NCBI RefSeq assembly: GCF_001469165.1
Contig: NZ_JABX01000016.1
Span: 1-64,000, forward strand
Reading direction: 5' to 3'
DNA: 64,000 nucleotides
Source of the DNA: Thiohalocapsa sp. ML1
GTDB taxonomy: Bacteria > Pseudomonadota > Gammaproteobacteria > Chromatiales > Chromatiaceae
Shown: positions 19,898-29,440 of the stretch, in pieces
How the letters are laid out: each line of letters starts with the position of its first letter
How positions within the stretch are numbered: the first letter of the stretch is position 1
The notes under the pieces: generated by a model
The model's input: the letters and a program-made list of their open reading frames with translations, nothing else
The model's database searches: none
What the model was told of the DNA's origin: nothing
Made by a program: the position numbers and the translations under genes

Positions 19898-22611
19898 ATG
19901 ACCCGACGCATCACGCGCCGGGCGCTCGCCGCGCTCGGCCTGTTCCTGTTTGCCTGCCAGATCATCATCGCCGCGCCTGCCAGCGCGCAGATGCCGGGTC
20001 TCGGCGCCGCGTTCAATGCTGCGGACGATCCGGCCGCGGCCGAGAACGGTGATGCCGTCGACACCGCGGACACCGGCGCCGACCCCGGCGCGGATGCGGC
20101 GTCGGCGGAGCCCAACGGCGCCATCGATCCCGCGGAGGTCGGGCTCGCGGGTCTGCCCGCCCGTGTCGAAGCCCCGCGGGACGTGGAGCAAGCCCTCGCC
20201 ATCATCGACGAGCGCATCGCCGCGCTCGACGGCGCCGCCGAAGCCGCCGGTGAGACCGCGGCTGCGGATGACGCGGCGGCGGCTGATCCAGCCGCTGGCG
20301 CCGCGGACCCGCGTATCGAGGTGCTGCGCGCCTTGCGCCGTGAGGTGCAGCGCCACGCTGCCCTGATCCAGCGTCGCGGGGACCTTGAGGCAGCCATTGC
20401 GCGGCGGCACGAGCAGCTCGACGACCCGGCCGCGCAGGCCGTGAACGGCGACCCGCCCTATCCGATCACGCTGCTGGATCAGTTGCTGGCCGAGCGCGGC
20501 AGCCGGATCGTCGCCGAGCGCGCGGCGGCGCGGCGGCGCGGCGGCTCGCGAGCGCCGAGCGCGGGCTGCGCTCGGCCCGGACGGCCCTCGCGGAGGCGAC
20601 GCGTGCGCGTCGCGCGCTGCGCGACCGACTGGTCGCCGCCGAGGAGCGCGCGGGCGCCGACGGCTCGGGGCCGGCGGAGATCATGGCCCTGGAGCGCGCG
20701 TTGGAGGCGGCGCGGCTTGAGCAGATGCTGGCCCACCGGCGGTTGGCGGCAGCGGGCACGCGGGTCGAGGTCGCCCGCGCCGAGGGGTCGCTCGCCGACG
20801 CCGAGGCGGGGCTACTCGGGCTCAAGATCGAGCATGTGGAGCCCCGCGCGGTGCTCGACGACGCGGCGCTCGCCGAGCAGCTTGAGCGGCTCGGGGCACG
20901 CACGCGAGCCCAGCGGCAGACGCTGGAGCGCCTGGAAGAGCGCGCCGACGCCGCCGACAGCGCGTTGTACGAGGCCAGGCGTGCCCGCGGCGCCGCCGAT
21001 GGCGGGGCGGCCAACGGGCGGCTCGACCTGCTCGACGCCGAGGTCGATGCCCGCATGGCGGAGGTGACCGCCGCCCGCCAGGGCATCGAGTCCGTGCAGC
21101 AGACCTTGGACGACATTGCCGCCATGGAGGCGCTCTGGCGCCGTCGCCACGCCGTGCTGACCGAGCCCGAGGCAGCGCCCGCGGTCGCCTGGCAGCAGGA
21201 GGCGGAGCAGTCGCTTACCGCGCTCGCCGAAGGGATCGACTACCTGGAGGGCGAGTTGAACGCGCTGCGGGACCTGCAGCTCAAGCTCGATCAACGCCTG
21301 GCCGATGCGGGGCTTGATGATGCGTTGCGCGCGGCGCTCGAGCGCCGCGCCGCGGCGCTGGCGGCGCAGGAGACCCACGCCCGCGCGCTGCTCGCCGCGC
21401 ACGCCGAGCGCCGGGCGCTGCTCACGCGGCTGAGGGAGCATCTGGCGCCGCTGGCCGGCGCCCGCTCACTCGCCGTTCGGCTGCGCGATGCCCGGGCGGG
21501 GCTCAGCGATTGGTGGTCCGCCGAGCTCTTCGTCATCGACGATCAGGGCGTCACGGTGCGGGACGTGGCCGTGGCCGCGGGGATCTTTCTGTTGGTGCTC
21601 GCCGCGGTGCCGCTCGCAAAGCGCATGCTGCGGCGCCTGCTTGAGCGGCGACGCACCCGCAACGCGGGCACGCAGCGGGGCAAGCTCGGGCTCCTGCTGG
21701 ACGCGATGGTGGAGGAGACGAGCCCCATGGTCGTGTTGGTCGCGGCCTTCGCGCTTGCGCTCGTGCTGTCGGGGCTCGCACGGCCGGCGTATCGGGACTG
21801 GCTGTGGGGTCTCCTGGTCGTGGCGCTGTATGTGCAGATCGGGCTCTGGGTCACGGCCGCGCTCAGCGACTACTTCATGCGCAAACGCAGCCGCAAGGAG
21901 TTGCATGACCCGTCTGCCGTCACCGGCTATGGGCTCTTGCTGTTCTTTTTGCGCGCCGGCGTCTGGATCATCGTCGGCATCTCGGTGCTGGCCTGGTTCC
22001 GGTACCCCATCGCCGGGCTCATCGGCGCGCTCGGCATCGGCGGCATCGCCGTCGCCTTTGCCGTGCAGAGCATTCTCGGCGACGTCTTCAACTCGCTCGC
22101 GATCATCCTGGATAAGCCGTTTCGGGTCGGCGACTTCATCGTCGCCGGCGAGACGCTCGGCGTCATCGAGAACATCGGCGTGAAGACCACGCGCATCCGC
22201 AGCCTGTCCGGCGAGCAGGTGATCGTCTCCAACACGGATCTGCTGAAGAGCCGCATCCACAACTACAAGCAGATGCGCGAGCGCCGCGTCGCCTTCCGGC
22301 TGGGCATCACCTACGAGACGCCGCGGGAGACGCTCGAGCGGGTGCCGGGGCTCATTGCGGCGAGCATCCGCGAGCAGGCCGACGTGCGCTTCGACCGTGC
22401 GCACTTCTTCGAGTACGGCGCGCACGCGCTCGTTTTTGAGGTCGTGTACTACGTGCTCGGCGCCGACTACAACCTCTACATGGACCGGCAACAGGGCATC
22501 AACTTCTCGATTCACCGCCGCTTTCAGGGCGCGGGAGTCGCCTTTGCGTATCCGACCCAGGAGATCATCCTGCGCCGCGGCGACGGGTCGGAGCCGGCCC
22601 GGGGGGACTGA
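19898..22611 (+). pseudogene. large MscS-type mechanosensitive channel, frameshifted
   Basis: Encodes, across two frames, a long MscS-superfamily channel. Frame one starts with a signal peptide (TRRITRRALAALGLFLFA, cleaved after ASAQ) and an Ala-rich coiled-coil periplasmic region. Near 20515-20545, within a run of GCGGCGGCGCGG units, the protein-like reading moves to another frame. It continues there as the same Arg/Ala/Glu coiled coil, then several membrane helices and the MscS pore helix and beta domain (GALGIGGIAVAFAVQSILGD, then DKPFRVGDFI). Two full halves with no loss at the junction suggest a recent single indel or a base-calling error in the GC repeat. If corrected the protein is about 900 aa. 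Confidence 0.8.
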
Positions 22612-22741
22612 AGTCCTCCGCCCCCGGGGGCCGGATGAATCCGGCGTACCCAGACCGCCCCAGGTACGGCGATTGCCGAAGGCCGGGGTTCTTCTTGCGC
22701 TGGTGCGAGCGCCGGAGATGCTGCGGGAAAGCGCGTCAATC

Positions 22742-22769
22742 TTGAAGTGCGTCGATTGTGAAGTACAAT
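22742..22769 (+). promoter_or_regulatory. putative sigma-70 promoter for the ATPase pair
   Basis: TTGAAG (-35) and TACAAT (-10) separated by 16 bp, in a locally AT-richer stretch. Transcription would begin near 22776, just ahead of the chosen start at 22798 of the first ATPase. Confidence 0.5.
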
Positions 22770-22797
22770 GCCGGCACCGACCTGCTGGGGTGCCGAC

Positions 22798-23994
22798 ATG
22801 CCGATTAGACTGGGCAACAAGGCCGAGGGTGCCGATTTCTTCGATCGCGAGACGGAGCGCGAGGCCCTCTGGCGCCATCTCGAAGGCAATCACGTGGTCG
22901 TGAGCGGCCCGCGGCGGCTCGGCAAGACCTCCGTGCTGCAACGCCTCGCCGAAGAAGCCCCGGAGCGGGGGCTGCTGGGTCGGCTGGTGGATCTGGAGGG
23001 GCTCGATACCCCGGCCGCGTTCATCCGCGCTATGGATGGGGCCTTTCCGGATGCAACCGTGTCCGGACATGCGCGCGGCGCGGCGGGGGCCATGGGCGGC
23101 TGGCTGTCGCGGCTGCGCAAGATCGACGTCAAGCTGCCGGGCGGTATGGGTGGCGGCATCGAATTGCAGGGTCCGCCCGATGCCGATTGGGCGGCGGACG
23201 CCGCGCGCTTGCAGCAGCGCCTTGCCGCTGCCCCGGTGCTGTTGTTGCTGGACGAGGTCTCCGTCTTTCTGGAAAAGGCCCTGGCCAGAGACCCGGCCGA
23301 CACGGTGCGTCTGCTGGCGTGGCTGCGTGCGTGGCGCCAGCAATCCGGGCTGGTCTGTCGCTTCATCTTCTCCGGGTCCATCGGCCTCAACGCCCTGCTG
23401 GACCGCCACGGGCTGGTGACGTACTTCAACGACTGCTTCGATCTCGGGCTCGGCCCCTTTACCGAGCCGGCGGCCCTGCAGATGCTCGCCGCGGAGTGCG
23501 CGCGGGAAGGCTGGACGGCCGCCGAAGAGACGCTGCGCCATCTGTGCGCGCGGGTTGGCTGGCTGTCGCCGTTCTATTTGAATTTGCTGATGGATTCGGC
23601 AATGGCCGCGGCGCGAGACCGCCGGCAGGAGACCGGCGCCCCCGAGCAGCGCGTGCAGCAGAGCGACATCGACGACGGCTTCGACCGCCTGCTCGCAGTG
23701 CGCTCGCGCTTCATCCACTGGTACCGCCGCCTGCAGCGCGACCTCGATCCGGCCGACCTGACCCTCGCGCTGCGCGTGCTCGCAGCCGTCGCCAAGCCCG
23801 ACGATGGCCTCACCCGGCGCCAGATTCTGGCGCGTCTTGCCAAGCTGGAGCCGGACCCGGACCGGCGCGCAGCCCGACTCGATGCAGTCATGATCGTGCT
23901 GGAGGAGGACGGTTACCTGAGCCCGGCGGGCGATCGCATCCGCTTCCCTTCCTTCATCCTGCGCGAGTACTGGCGTCGCAACCATGCCCGCTGA
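22798..23994 (+). CDS. P-loop ATPase with C-terminal DNA-binding-like region (pair member 1)
   Basis: A 398-residue STAND/archaeal-type ATPase. It opens with GNKAEGADFFDRETEREALW, the usual lead-in to this family. Walker A is GPRRLGKTS (about 36-44), Walker B LLLLDEVS (about 148) with its catalytic Glu, and a sensor-like FSGSIGL follows near 195. The C-terminal third (about 300-398) contains LTRRQILARLAKLEP and YLSPAGDRIRFPS, which look like a winged-helix domain. I chose the ATG at 22798 because it follows a promoter-like element and matches the family start; an ATG at 22768 is in frame. The next gene overlaps its end by 11 nt, so the two are coupled. Function is not known. Confidence 0.8.
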   Translation: MPIRLGNKAEGADFFDRETEREALWRHLEGNHVVVSGPRRLGKTSVLQRLAEEAPERGLLGRLVDLEGLDTPAAFIRAMDGAFPDATVSGHARGAAGAMGGWLSRLRKIDVKLPGGMGGGIELQGPPDADWAADAARLQQRLAAAPVLLLLDEVSVFLEKALARDPADTVRLLAWLRAWRQQSGLVCRFIFSGSIGLNALLDRHGLVTYFNDCFDLGLGPFTEPAALQMLAAECAREGWTAAEETLRHLCARVGWLSPFYLNLLMDSAMAAARDRRQETGAPEQRVQQSDIDDGFDRLLAVRSRFIHWYRRLQRDLDPADLTLALRVLAAVAKPDDGLTRRQILARLAKLEPDPDRRAARLDAVMIVLEEDGYLSPAGDRIRFPSFILREYWRRNHAR

Positions 23995-25798
23995 GCAGAG
24001 ACCGGCCAGCCCCGCGGCGGCGGGGCTCGCGCTCGGCGCCACCGTCAAATACAACCCGCATCTCTGGGCGCCGGATGAGCTGCGGGCCATCTTCGTCGTG
24101 CGCACGCGCGAGCTCGCCGATCTGCTGGCGCGGCTGCGCGCGACGGCCGACGGGCAGGTCGCGCAGCACCTGCTGATAACGGGCGCCGGCGGCATGGGCC
24201 GGACCACGCTGCTGCGCCGCCTTGCGCTGGCCGTTGCGGATGATCCGGACCTTGCCGCCCGCTGGATCGCGGTGACCTTTCCGGAAGAGCAGTACACCGT
24301 CAGCACCCTCGCGGAGCTGTGGCGGAATGTGCTCAATGCCCTCGCCGATGCCCGCGAGCGCGAGGGCGCATCGCCCGCGGAGCTTAAGGGGCTCGACGCC
24401 GAGATTCGGCGCATCGGCGAGCTGCCGATCGAAGCGCGCGAGGCCGCCGCGCTCACGGCCCTCACGGCTTGGGTGGCGGCCAATGGCCGGCGCCTGCTGC
24501 TCCTCATCGACAGCACGGATCTGATCCTCGCCAACATCGCCGGGGCCGTAGCCGGGGCTGCCCGCGCCAAGCGGCCCCGCGACCCGGGCCGCGCGGATGG
24601 CGGCGCGACGCCGCTCTGGCGGCTGCGCAGCACCCTCTCCCACGACAGCGGCATCTTCTGGCTCGGCACCAGCTCGCAGGCGCTGGAGGCCGAGCATGCC
24701 TACGAAGATGCCTTTTGGGACTTCTTCGACCGGCTGGAGCTGCGCCCACTCCAGGTCGCCGAGATGCGCGTCGCCATGCTCGCCCTGGCGCGGACCTTCG
24801 GCGCCGGCCGCGGCCTCACCGGCGCGGCCGGCGAGCGCGAGATGGCCCGCACGCTGGACCAGCGCCCGGAATGGCTCAGGGCCCTGCGCGCCATTACCGG
24901 CGGCAACCCGCGCACCACCGTGATGCTCTACGAGCTCTTCGCCGCCGGCGGCGCCGACGACGTCCACAGCGACCTGTGCCGGCTGCTCGACAGCATGACC
25001 CCGCGCTACCAGGCACGCATGGAATCCCTGTCCGACCAGGCGCGCAAGCTACTCGCGCACCTGCTGGAGCACTGGGCGCCCGTCTCCGCCCGCACCCTGG
25101 GCGAGCTCGCCGGCGTCCCCACCAACACGGTCAGCGGCCAGCTCGTGCGGCTGGAAGCGGAAGGGCTCATCGAGAAGGCGCCGCTCAAGGCCAGCAAGAA
25201 GGCCGGCTACCAAGCCGCCGAGCGGCTCTTCAACGTCTGGTACCTGATGCGCTACCCCTCCCGGCGCGTGCGCCGGCGCCTTGATTGGCTCGTGGAATTT
25301 TTGCGGCTCTGGTACGGCGGCGACGCGATGCCCGCCCTCGCCCGCCCGCGCGCCGGCCCGCAGGCCGATGAGGCGTATCGAGAGATCATTGCGCGCGTCG
25401 GCGCGGACGCGCAGCGCATCGCCGATGACGGTGCCGGGTCCACTTCGCATGGAGCCGAGCAGCTCGGGCACGCGCCGCTACTGCTCCAAGCCCACCTCTG
25501 GCTCGGCAACCGCGATCTGGCCCGTCAGGCGCTGGACCGTCTGGCCCAAGCCGCAGCGGCCGGCAACGCGGAGGCATTTGCCCGCATCCGCGAACAAGTC
25601 AGCGAGTGTCACGCCATCGGCCTGGGTCCGGCGCTGCGGGACCTGATGAACGCAAGCGCCTGGGCCGACCTGCTGCAACCCTTCGCGCTCGCGCTGGACG
25701 CCGCCGCAGCGGCGGACCCTGCCGAGGCCCTGGCGGGCACGCCGGCCGAGCTGCGGGCGGTGGCGGAGGAGGTGCTGGCGAACAGTTTCGAGTTTTGA
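23984..25798 (+). CDS. P-loop ATPase-like protein with degenerate Walker A (pair member 2)
   Basis: A 604-residue protein related to member 1. The P-loop is GAGGMGRTTL (about 66), with Arg in place of the invariant Lys. The Walker B-like strand is LLLLIDSTDLIL (about 172), with Ser where a catalytic Glu would be. Both changes predict weak or no ATP hydrolysis. A winged-helix segment follows at about 350-400 (ARTLGELAGVPTNTVSGQLV, LEAEGLIEKAPLKAS). The last 200 residues are helical, TPR-like (LWLGNRDLARQALDRLAQA). It overlaps the end of member 1. Together they look like an active/inactive ATPase pair that could sense a signal and bind DNA. The role is unknown. Confidence 0.78.
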   Translation: MPAEQRPASPAAAGLALGATVKYNPHLWAPDELRAIFVVRTRELADLLARLRATADGQVAQHLLITGAGGMGRTTLLRRLALAVADDPDLAARWIAVTFPEEQYTVSTLAELWRNVLNALADAREREGASPAELKGLDAEIRRIGELPIEAREAAALTALTAWVAANGRRLLLLIDSTDLILANIAGAVAGAARAKRPRDPGRADGGATPLWRLRSTLSHDSGIFWLGTSSQALEAEHAYEDAFWDFFDRLELRPLQVAEMRVAMLALARTFGAGRGLTGAAGEREMARTLDQRPEWLRALRAITGGNPRTTVMLYELFAAGGADDVHSDLCRLLDSMTPRYQARMESLSDQARKLLAHLLEHWAPVSARTLGELAGVPTNTVSGQLVRLEAEGLIEKAPLKASKKAGYQAAERLFNVWYLMRYPSRRVRRRLDWLVEFLRLWYGGDAMPALARPRAGPQADEAYREIIARVGADAQRIADDGAGSTSHGAEQLGHAPLLLQAHLWLGNRDLARQALDRLAQAAAAGNAEAFARIREQVSECHAIGLGPALRDLMNASAWADLLQPFALALDAAAAADPAEALAGTPAELRAVAEEVLANSFEF

Positions 25799-26011
25799 GT
25801 GTTTTGTAAGCCGCTGTCTAAGCCACGGTTCTGAAATGTCTCTCGAGCGGTTACGTCGCCTGGGTTTACCAGCGCAGAGCCAGAGCCACAAATGGAGCTG
25901 GACCGCATGGCCGCAATGCTGAGCCGTAGCCGTTGAGGGGGAATGGGCATACCAGGTTCGAGAGGGTCAGACCATCTACGGCGATGAAGTGCGATTTTGC
26001 TGTCGAACACG

Positions 26012-26464
26012 TCACGCCGCGCAGGCCACAAGCCGCTTGCAGATGGCGGCGGCCAGTGGCTCGACGGCGGCGGCGACGGCGGGCGTGAGGTCGGCGCCGG
26101 GGAGCCTGGCGTTGTCGGGGTCGATGCTGACGAGGTAGAGGCAAAGCTCCGCCGGCAGCACGCCCAAGCTTCGGGCGAGTTGCAAGGCCTCCGCGAGCCC
26201 GAGGCCGTGGCTGGAGCCGGCGGACGTCGCCGGCAGGTCTTCCAGTGCGATGCAGTGCAGCGTGCCGGCGGCGGCCCCGGTGGCGGCGGCGTCCACCAGC
26301 ACGGCGCGGTGGCGGCCGGCGATCTCATCGAGCAGCGCGGTGCCGGGGCGGTCGAGCTTCAGCACGCGTGCCTTGCTGGCGGACAGGCGCTCGGCAAGGG
26401 CATCGGCGACGGACCAGCCGACGCGGTCGTCGCCGAACGGCGAGCCGATGCCGATGATGGTCAC
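26012..26464 (-). CDS. hydrogenase maturation protease
   Basis: Endopeptidase that trims the C-terminus of the hydrogenase large subunit after nickel insertion. From a GTG that overlaps the hydA stop (GTGA) it is 150 aa. The start motif GIGSPFGDDRVGW carries the nickel-binding acid of the HycI/HyaD family, and VLVDAAATG and SSHGLGL supply the second acid and the His. An upstream ATG inside hydA is possible but unlikely, as the protease fold begins at the GTG. It is the last gene of the hydBGDA operon and presumably acts on HydA. Confidence 0.88.
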   Translation of the reverse strand: MTIIGIGSPFGDDRVGWSVADALAERLSASKARVLKLDRPGTALLDEIAGRHRAVLVDAAATGAAAGTLHCIALEDLPATSAGSSHGLGLAEALQLARSLGVLPAELCLYLVSIDPDNARLPGADLTPAVAAAVEPLAAAICKRLVACAA

Positions 26465-27759
26465 CGGTGCAGGGTCAAACGCAAAAAGTGGGTGGCGCAT
26501 GAGATACAAGGGTCGTAGTTGCGGATCACCATCTCGCCGGTCTGCCGCAGCGTCGCGTCGTCCGCGTCGAGGCCGACGGCGGTGAGGGTGGCGGCGAGGT
26601 CAGCCTCGATGCGGGCCTGGTTCTGGCTGGTCGGTGGCACGATGCGGGCGTGCGTGATCAGCCCGGCGTCGTCGAGGTCGTAGCGGTGCCAAAGCAGCCC
26701 GCGCGGGGCCTCGCTCGCGCCGCGGGCGATGCCGGCGCGGGGCGCGATCTCGGCGTAGGCGGGCTCTTCCGGCGCGTACTCGGACAGGATCTCGGCGGCC
26801 TCGATGACGGCCTGGAGGATCTCCACGGCCCGCGCGACGACGCTCTGGAACATGTCGTGGCTCGGCAGCTCGACGCCGATGTCGCCGAGCAGCGCCGTCA
26901 CGCGCGGGTGCAGCCGGTCGTGGTTGAGATTCACGCGCGCGAGCGGCCCGAGGAGATAGGGCTCGCCTGCCAGGAGTCCGTGCAGTGCGGTGGAGTGGGG
27001 CACCTGATGCTCAGTGACTTGGGCCTCGAAGTCATCGACGGCGATGTCGAGTCCGGACTCGCTGACGATGCGCTCGCCCATCATCGGGTACTCCACGGGG
27101 TGGCGGAGCGACACGCAGTTGAAGGCCTGCGGCGCCGCGGGCAGCGGCAGACCCGCGGTCCAGCGCACCAGCGCCTCGGCCTGCGGGATGGCGCGCTCGG
27201 CCTCGGCGGCGAGCCGGTCGGCGTCGCGGCGGGCCGGTGCACGCCAGAAGCCGCCGAGCCGCGCCCCCACGGGATGCACAGAGCGGGCGCCGAACAGCGC
27301 GATGATGCGGTTGCCGAGCCCCTGCAGCGCGAGCCCGCGGCGCACCTCGGCGCCGTACTGCACGGCCATGGCCGGTGCGCTCGCAAAGCCCAGGAAGTCC
27401 GGCGCCGCGAGCAAATGGATGTGCAGCGCATGGCTCTGTATCCACTCGCCGCAGTAGAAGAGCCGGCGCATGCGATGCACCCAAGGCAGGGGCCAGGCGT
27501 CCGGGTCCGGCGCAAAGAGCCGCTCCACGGCATGTAGGCCGCTCATCTGGTAGGCCACCGGGCAGATGCCGCAGATGCGCGCCACCAGGTCCGGGATCTC
27601 GCTGTAGTGATGGCCGACCAGCAACTGCTCGAAGAGCCGCGGCGGCTCGAAGATGCGCAGTTTCAGGTCCGCGATGCGCCCGTCGCGGATGGTGACGTCG
27701 AGCGCGCCCTCGCCCTCGACGCGGGCGAGCACGGGGACCTCGATGCGCCGCTCAGTCAT
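26461..27759 (-). CDS. hydA: group 3b [NiFe] hydrogenase large subunit
   Basis: Alpha (catalytic) subunit of cytoplasmic sulfhydrogenase, 432 aa. The N-terminal nickel ligand motif is RICGICPV (about 60) and the C-terminal one DPCISCATH, followed by the short tail FLRLTLHR that the protease would remove. The family oxidises or evolves H2 with NADP(H), and can reduce elemental sulfur in some archaea. The start was taken at the ATG that overlaps the stop of the small-subunit gene; an ATG 4 codons earlier is also in frame. Confidence 0.92.
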   Translation of the reverse strand: MTERRIEVPVLARVEGEGALDVTIRDGRIADLKLRIFEPPRLFEQLLVGHHYSEIPDLVARICGICPVAYQMSGLHAVERLFAPDPDAWPLPWVHRMRRLFYCGEWIQSHALHIHLLAAPDFLGFASAPAMAVQYGAEVRRGLALQGLGNRIIALFGARSVHPVGARLGGFWRAPARRDADRLAAEAERAIPQAEALVRWTAGLPLPAAPQAFNCVSLRHPVEYPMMGERIVSESGLDIAVDDFEAQVTEHQVPHSTALHGLLAGEPYLLGPLARVNLNHDRLHPRVTALLGDIGVELPSHDMFQSVVARAVEILQAVIEAAEILSEYAPEEPAYAEIAPRAGIARGASEAPRGLLWHRYDLDDAGLITHARIVPPTSQNQARIEADLAATLTAVGLDADDATLRQTGEMVIRNYDPCISCATHFLRLTLHR

Positions 27760-28597
27760 CGCCGTCTCCATGGCCGACCGCGGGCCGGCGCCAGTCGCGC
27801 ACCGCCTGCGTGAACGGCGCGGCGCCGATATTCTGGTATGCGAAGCGGCGCGCCACGGCGTCGGCGTCCAGCCCCAAGTCCCGGAAGCGCCGCGCCAGCG
27901 TTGCCACCTCCGGATTCTCCGCCGGGCCGTAGCAGCCGTAGCAGTCTCGCCCGAGCCCCGGGCAGAGCGCGCCGCAGCCGGTCACCGTCACCGGCCCGAG
28001 GCAGGGTGCGCCCTTGGCGACCAGCACGCAGACCTGCCCGCGGCGCTTGCACTCCAGACACACCTTGTCCTGCTCCGGCCGCGGGCTCGCGCCGGCGAGC
28101 AGGCTGGTGAGCGCCGTCAGCACCTGTGCGGTGCTCACCGGGCAGCCGGGCAGCTCCAGCTCCACCGGCACGTGGGCGCTGATGGCGGTGGCCGTGGGCA
28201 GGGCCGTTACGTGCTCGGGCTGCGGATAGGCCGACGCGAGCCAAGATTCCGCGTGGGCCAGGTTGCGATGCGCCTGCGGGCCGCCCGCCGTGGCGCAGGC
28301 GCCGATGGGGATGACCCAACGGCTGTGCTCGCGCACGGCGCGGATGCGCTCGCGCTCGTCCGGCGTTGAGATGCTGCCCTCCACCAGCGCGATGTCGGCC
28401 TCGGCGGCTTCGTCCACAACGCCGGCCTCGGCGAAGTGGACGATGTCGAAGTGCGCCGCCACCGCGAGCAGCCCCTCGCCGGCATTCAACAGCGCGAGCT
28501 GGCAGCCATCGCACGAGGAGAACTTGTGCACGGCGAGCCGCGGCCGCCGCTGGTGCGGCGCCGGATCAGCGAAGGGCGGTTTCGGGGGCGTGGTCAT
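27752..28597 (-). CDS. hydD: group 3b [NiFe] hydrogenase small subunit
   Basis: Delta subunit of sulfhydrogenase, 281 aa. Iron-sulfur ligands appear in the classical positions: SSCDGCQ (about 28-34), EGSIS, GACATAGG and ELPGCP. A C-terminal cluster region follows, with CLECKRRGQVC, GAPCLGPVTVTGCGALCPG and CYGCYGP. It passes electrons between HydA and the HydB/HydG pair. Ends in an overlap with hydA. Confidence 0.92.
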   Translation of the reverse strand: MTTPPKPPFADPAPHQRRPRLAVHKFSSCDGCQLALLNAGEGLLAVAAHFDIVHFAEAGVVDEAAEADIALVEGSISTPDERERIRAVREHSRWVIPIGACATAGGPQAHRNLAHAESWLASAYPQPEHVTALPTATAISAHVPVELELPGCPVSTAQVLTALTSLLAGASPRPEQDKVCLECKRRGQVCVLVAKGAPCLGPVTVTGCGALCPGLGRDCYGCYGPAENPEVATLARRFRDLGLDADAVARRFAYQNIGAAPFTQAVRDWRRPAVGHGDGDD

Positions 28598-28606
28598 GGC
28601 GGTGCC

Positions 28607-29440
28607 TCAGAAGCCCGGGGTGCCGAGCAGCCAGCGGATATCCGCGAACCGAAACACCGGCCCGTCGCGACAAACGAACCAGGGCCCGAGCTGGCAGTGC
28701 CCGCAGTGGCCGACGCCGCACTGGAAGCCGCGCTCCAGGCTGAGCCAGATGTGCGTGTCCGGCACGCCCAGGGCGATGAGCCGCCGGGCGCCGGCGAGCA
28801 TCATCGGTTCCGGCCCGCACAGCAGGGCAAAGGTGGCGCCGGGGTCGAAGCGGACCTCGCCCAGCAGGTCCGTCACCAAGCCGACGTGATCCGGCCAGTG
28901 GCGGTCCGGCTCGTCGGCGGCGAGGCGGACCTCGGTGTCCGGCAGCGCGGCCCAGGCGTCGTAGCGGGGCCGCCAGAGGAGGTCCGCCGCGTGCTTCACG
29001 CCCTGCAGAATCGCGAGCCGCCCGAAGCGCTCGCGCCGCGCGACGGCGTAGTCGATGGCCGCCACTACCGGCGCGCAGCCGAGCCCGCCGGTCAGGACCA
29101 CGAGGTCGTGTCCTTCGGCCGCCGCCAGCGGCCAGCCGCGACCGTAGGGGCCGCGCAGGCCGAGCCGGTCGCCGTGGCCGAGGCCGGCCAGCACGCGGGT
29201 GACGCGGCCGACGGCGCGGATGGTGTGATCGAGCGTCGTGGGGTCGTCGGGGTCGGAGGCGATCGAGATCGGCACGCCGCCGATGCCGGGCAGGTAGAGC
29301 ATGTTGAATTGCCCGGGCGCGAAGCGGTACGCCGCGCGGGCGGCCGGCTCGGTGAGCCGCAGGCGCAGCGTGAACAGGTCGCGGGTCTCGTGCACGCGCT
29401 CGATCACCTCGGCCTGGCGCGGCTCGGCGGCGGCGCTCAC
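28607..29440 (-). CDS. hydG: sulfhydrogenase gamma subunit, FAD/NAD(P)-binding
   Basis: Diaphorase module of 277 aa. FAD site RFAPGQFNMLY (about 40-50), pyridine-nucleotide region GPYGRGWPL and VLTGGLGCAPV, and a C-terminal [2Fe-2S] site CGVGHCGHCQLG with a further Cys 5-6 residues on. The start is a GTG that overlaps the hydB stop (GTGA). It connects the hydrogenase with NAD(P)H. Confidence 0.92.
   Translation of the reverse strand: MSAAAEPRQAEVIERVHETRDLFTLRLRLTEPAARAAYRFAPGQFNMLYLPGIGGVPISIASDPDDPTTLDHTIRAVGRVTRVLAGLGHGDRLGLRGPYGRGWPLAAAEGHDLVVLTGGLGCAPVVAAIDYAVARRERFGRLAILQGVKHAADLLWRPRYDAWAALPDTEVRLAADEPDRHWPDHVGLVTDLLGEVRFDPGATFALLCGPEPMMLAGARRLIALGVPDTHIWLSLERGFQCGVGHCGHCQLGPWFVCRDGPVFRFADIRWLLGTPGF

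Noticed and set aside
21466..24669. A 1067-residue minus-strand open frame
   Set aside because: It lies opposite the MscS and first ATPase genes, has biased composition and no recognisable domain; high GC leaves such frames open.
25799..26011. Gene fragment in the gap after the ATPase pair
   Set aside because: Short minus-strand readings there match nothing that I recognise.
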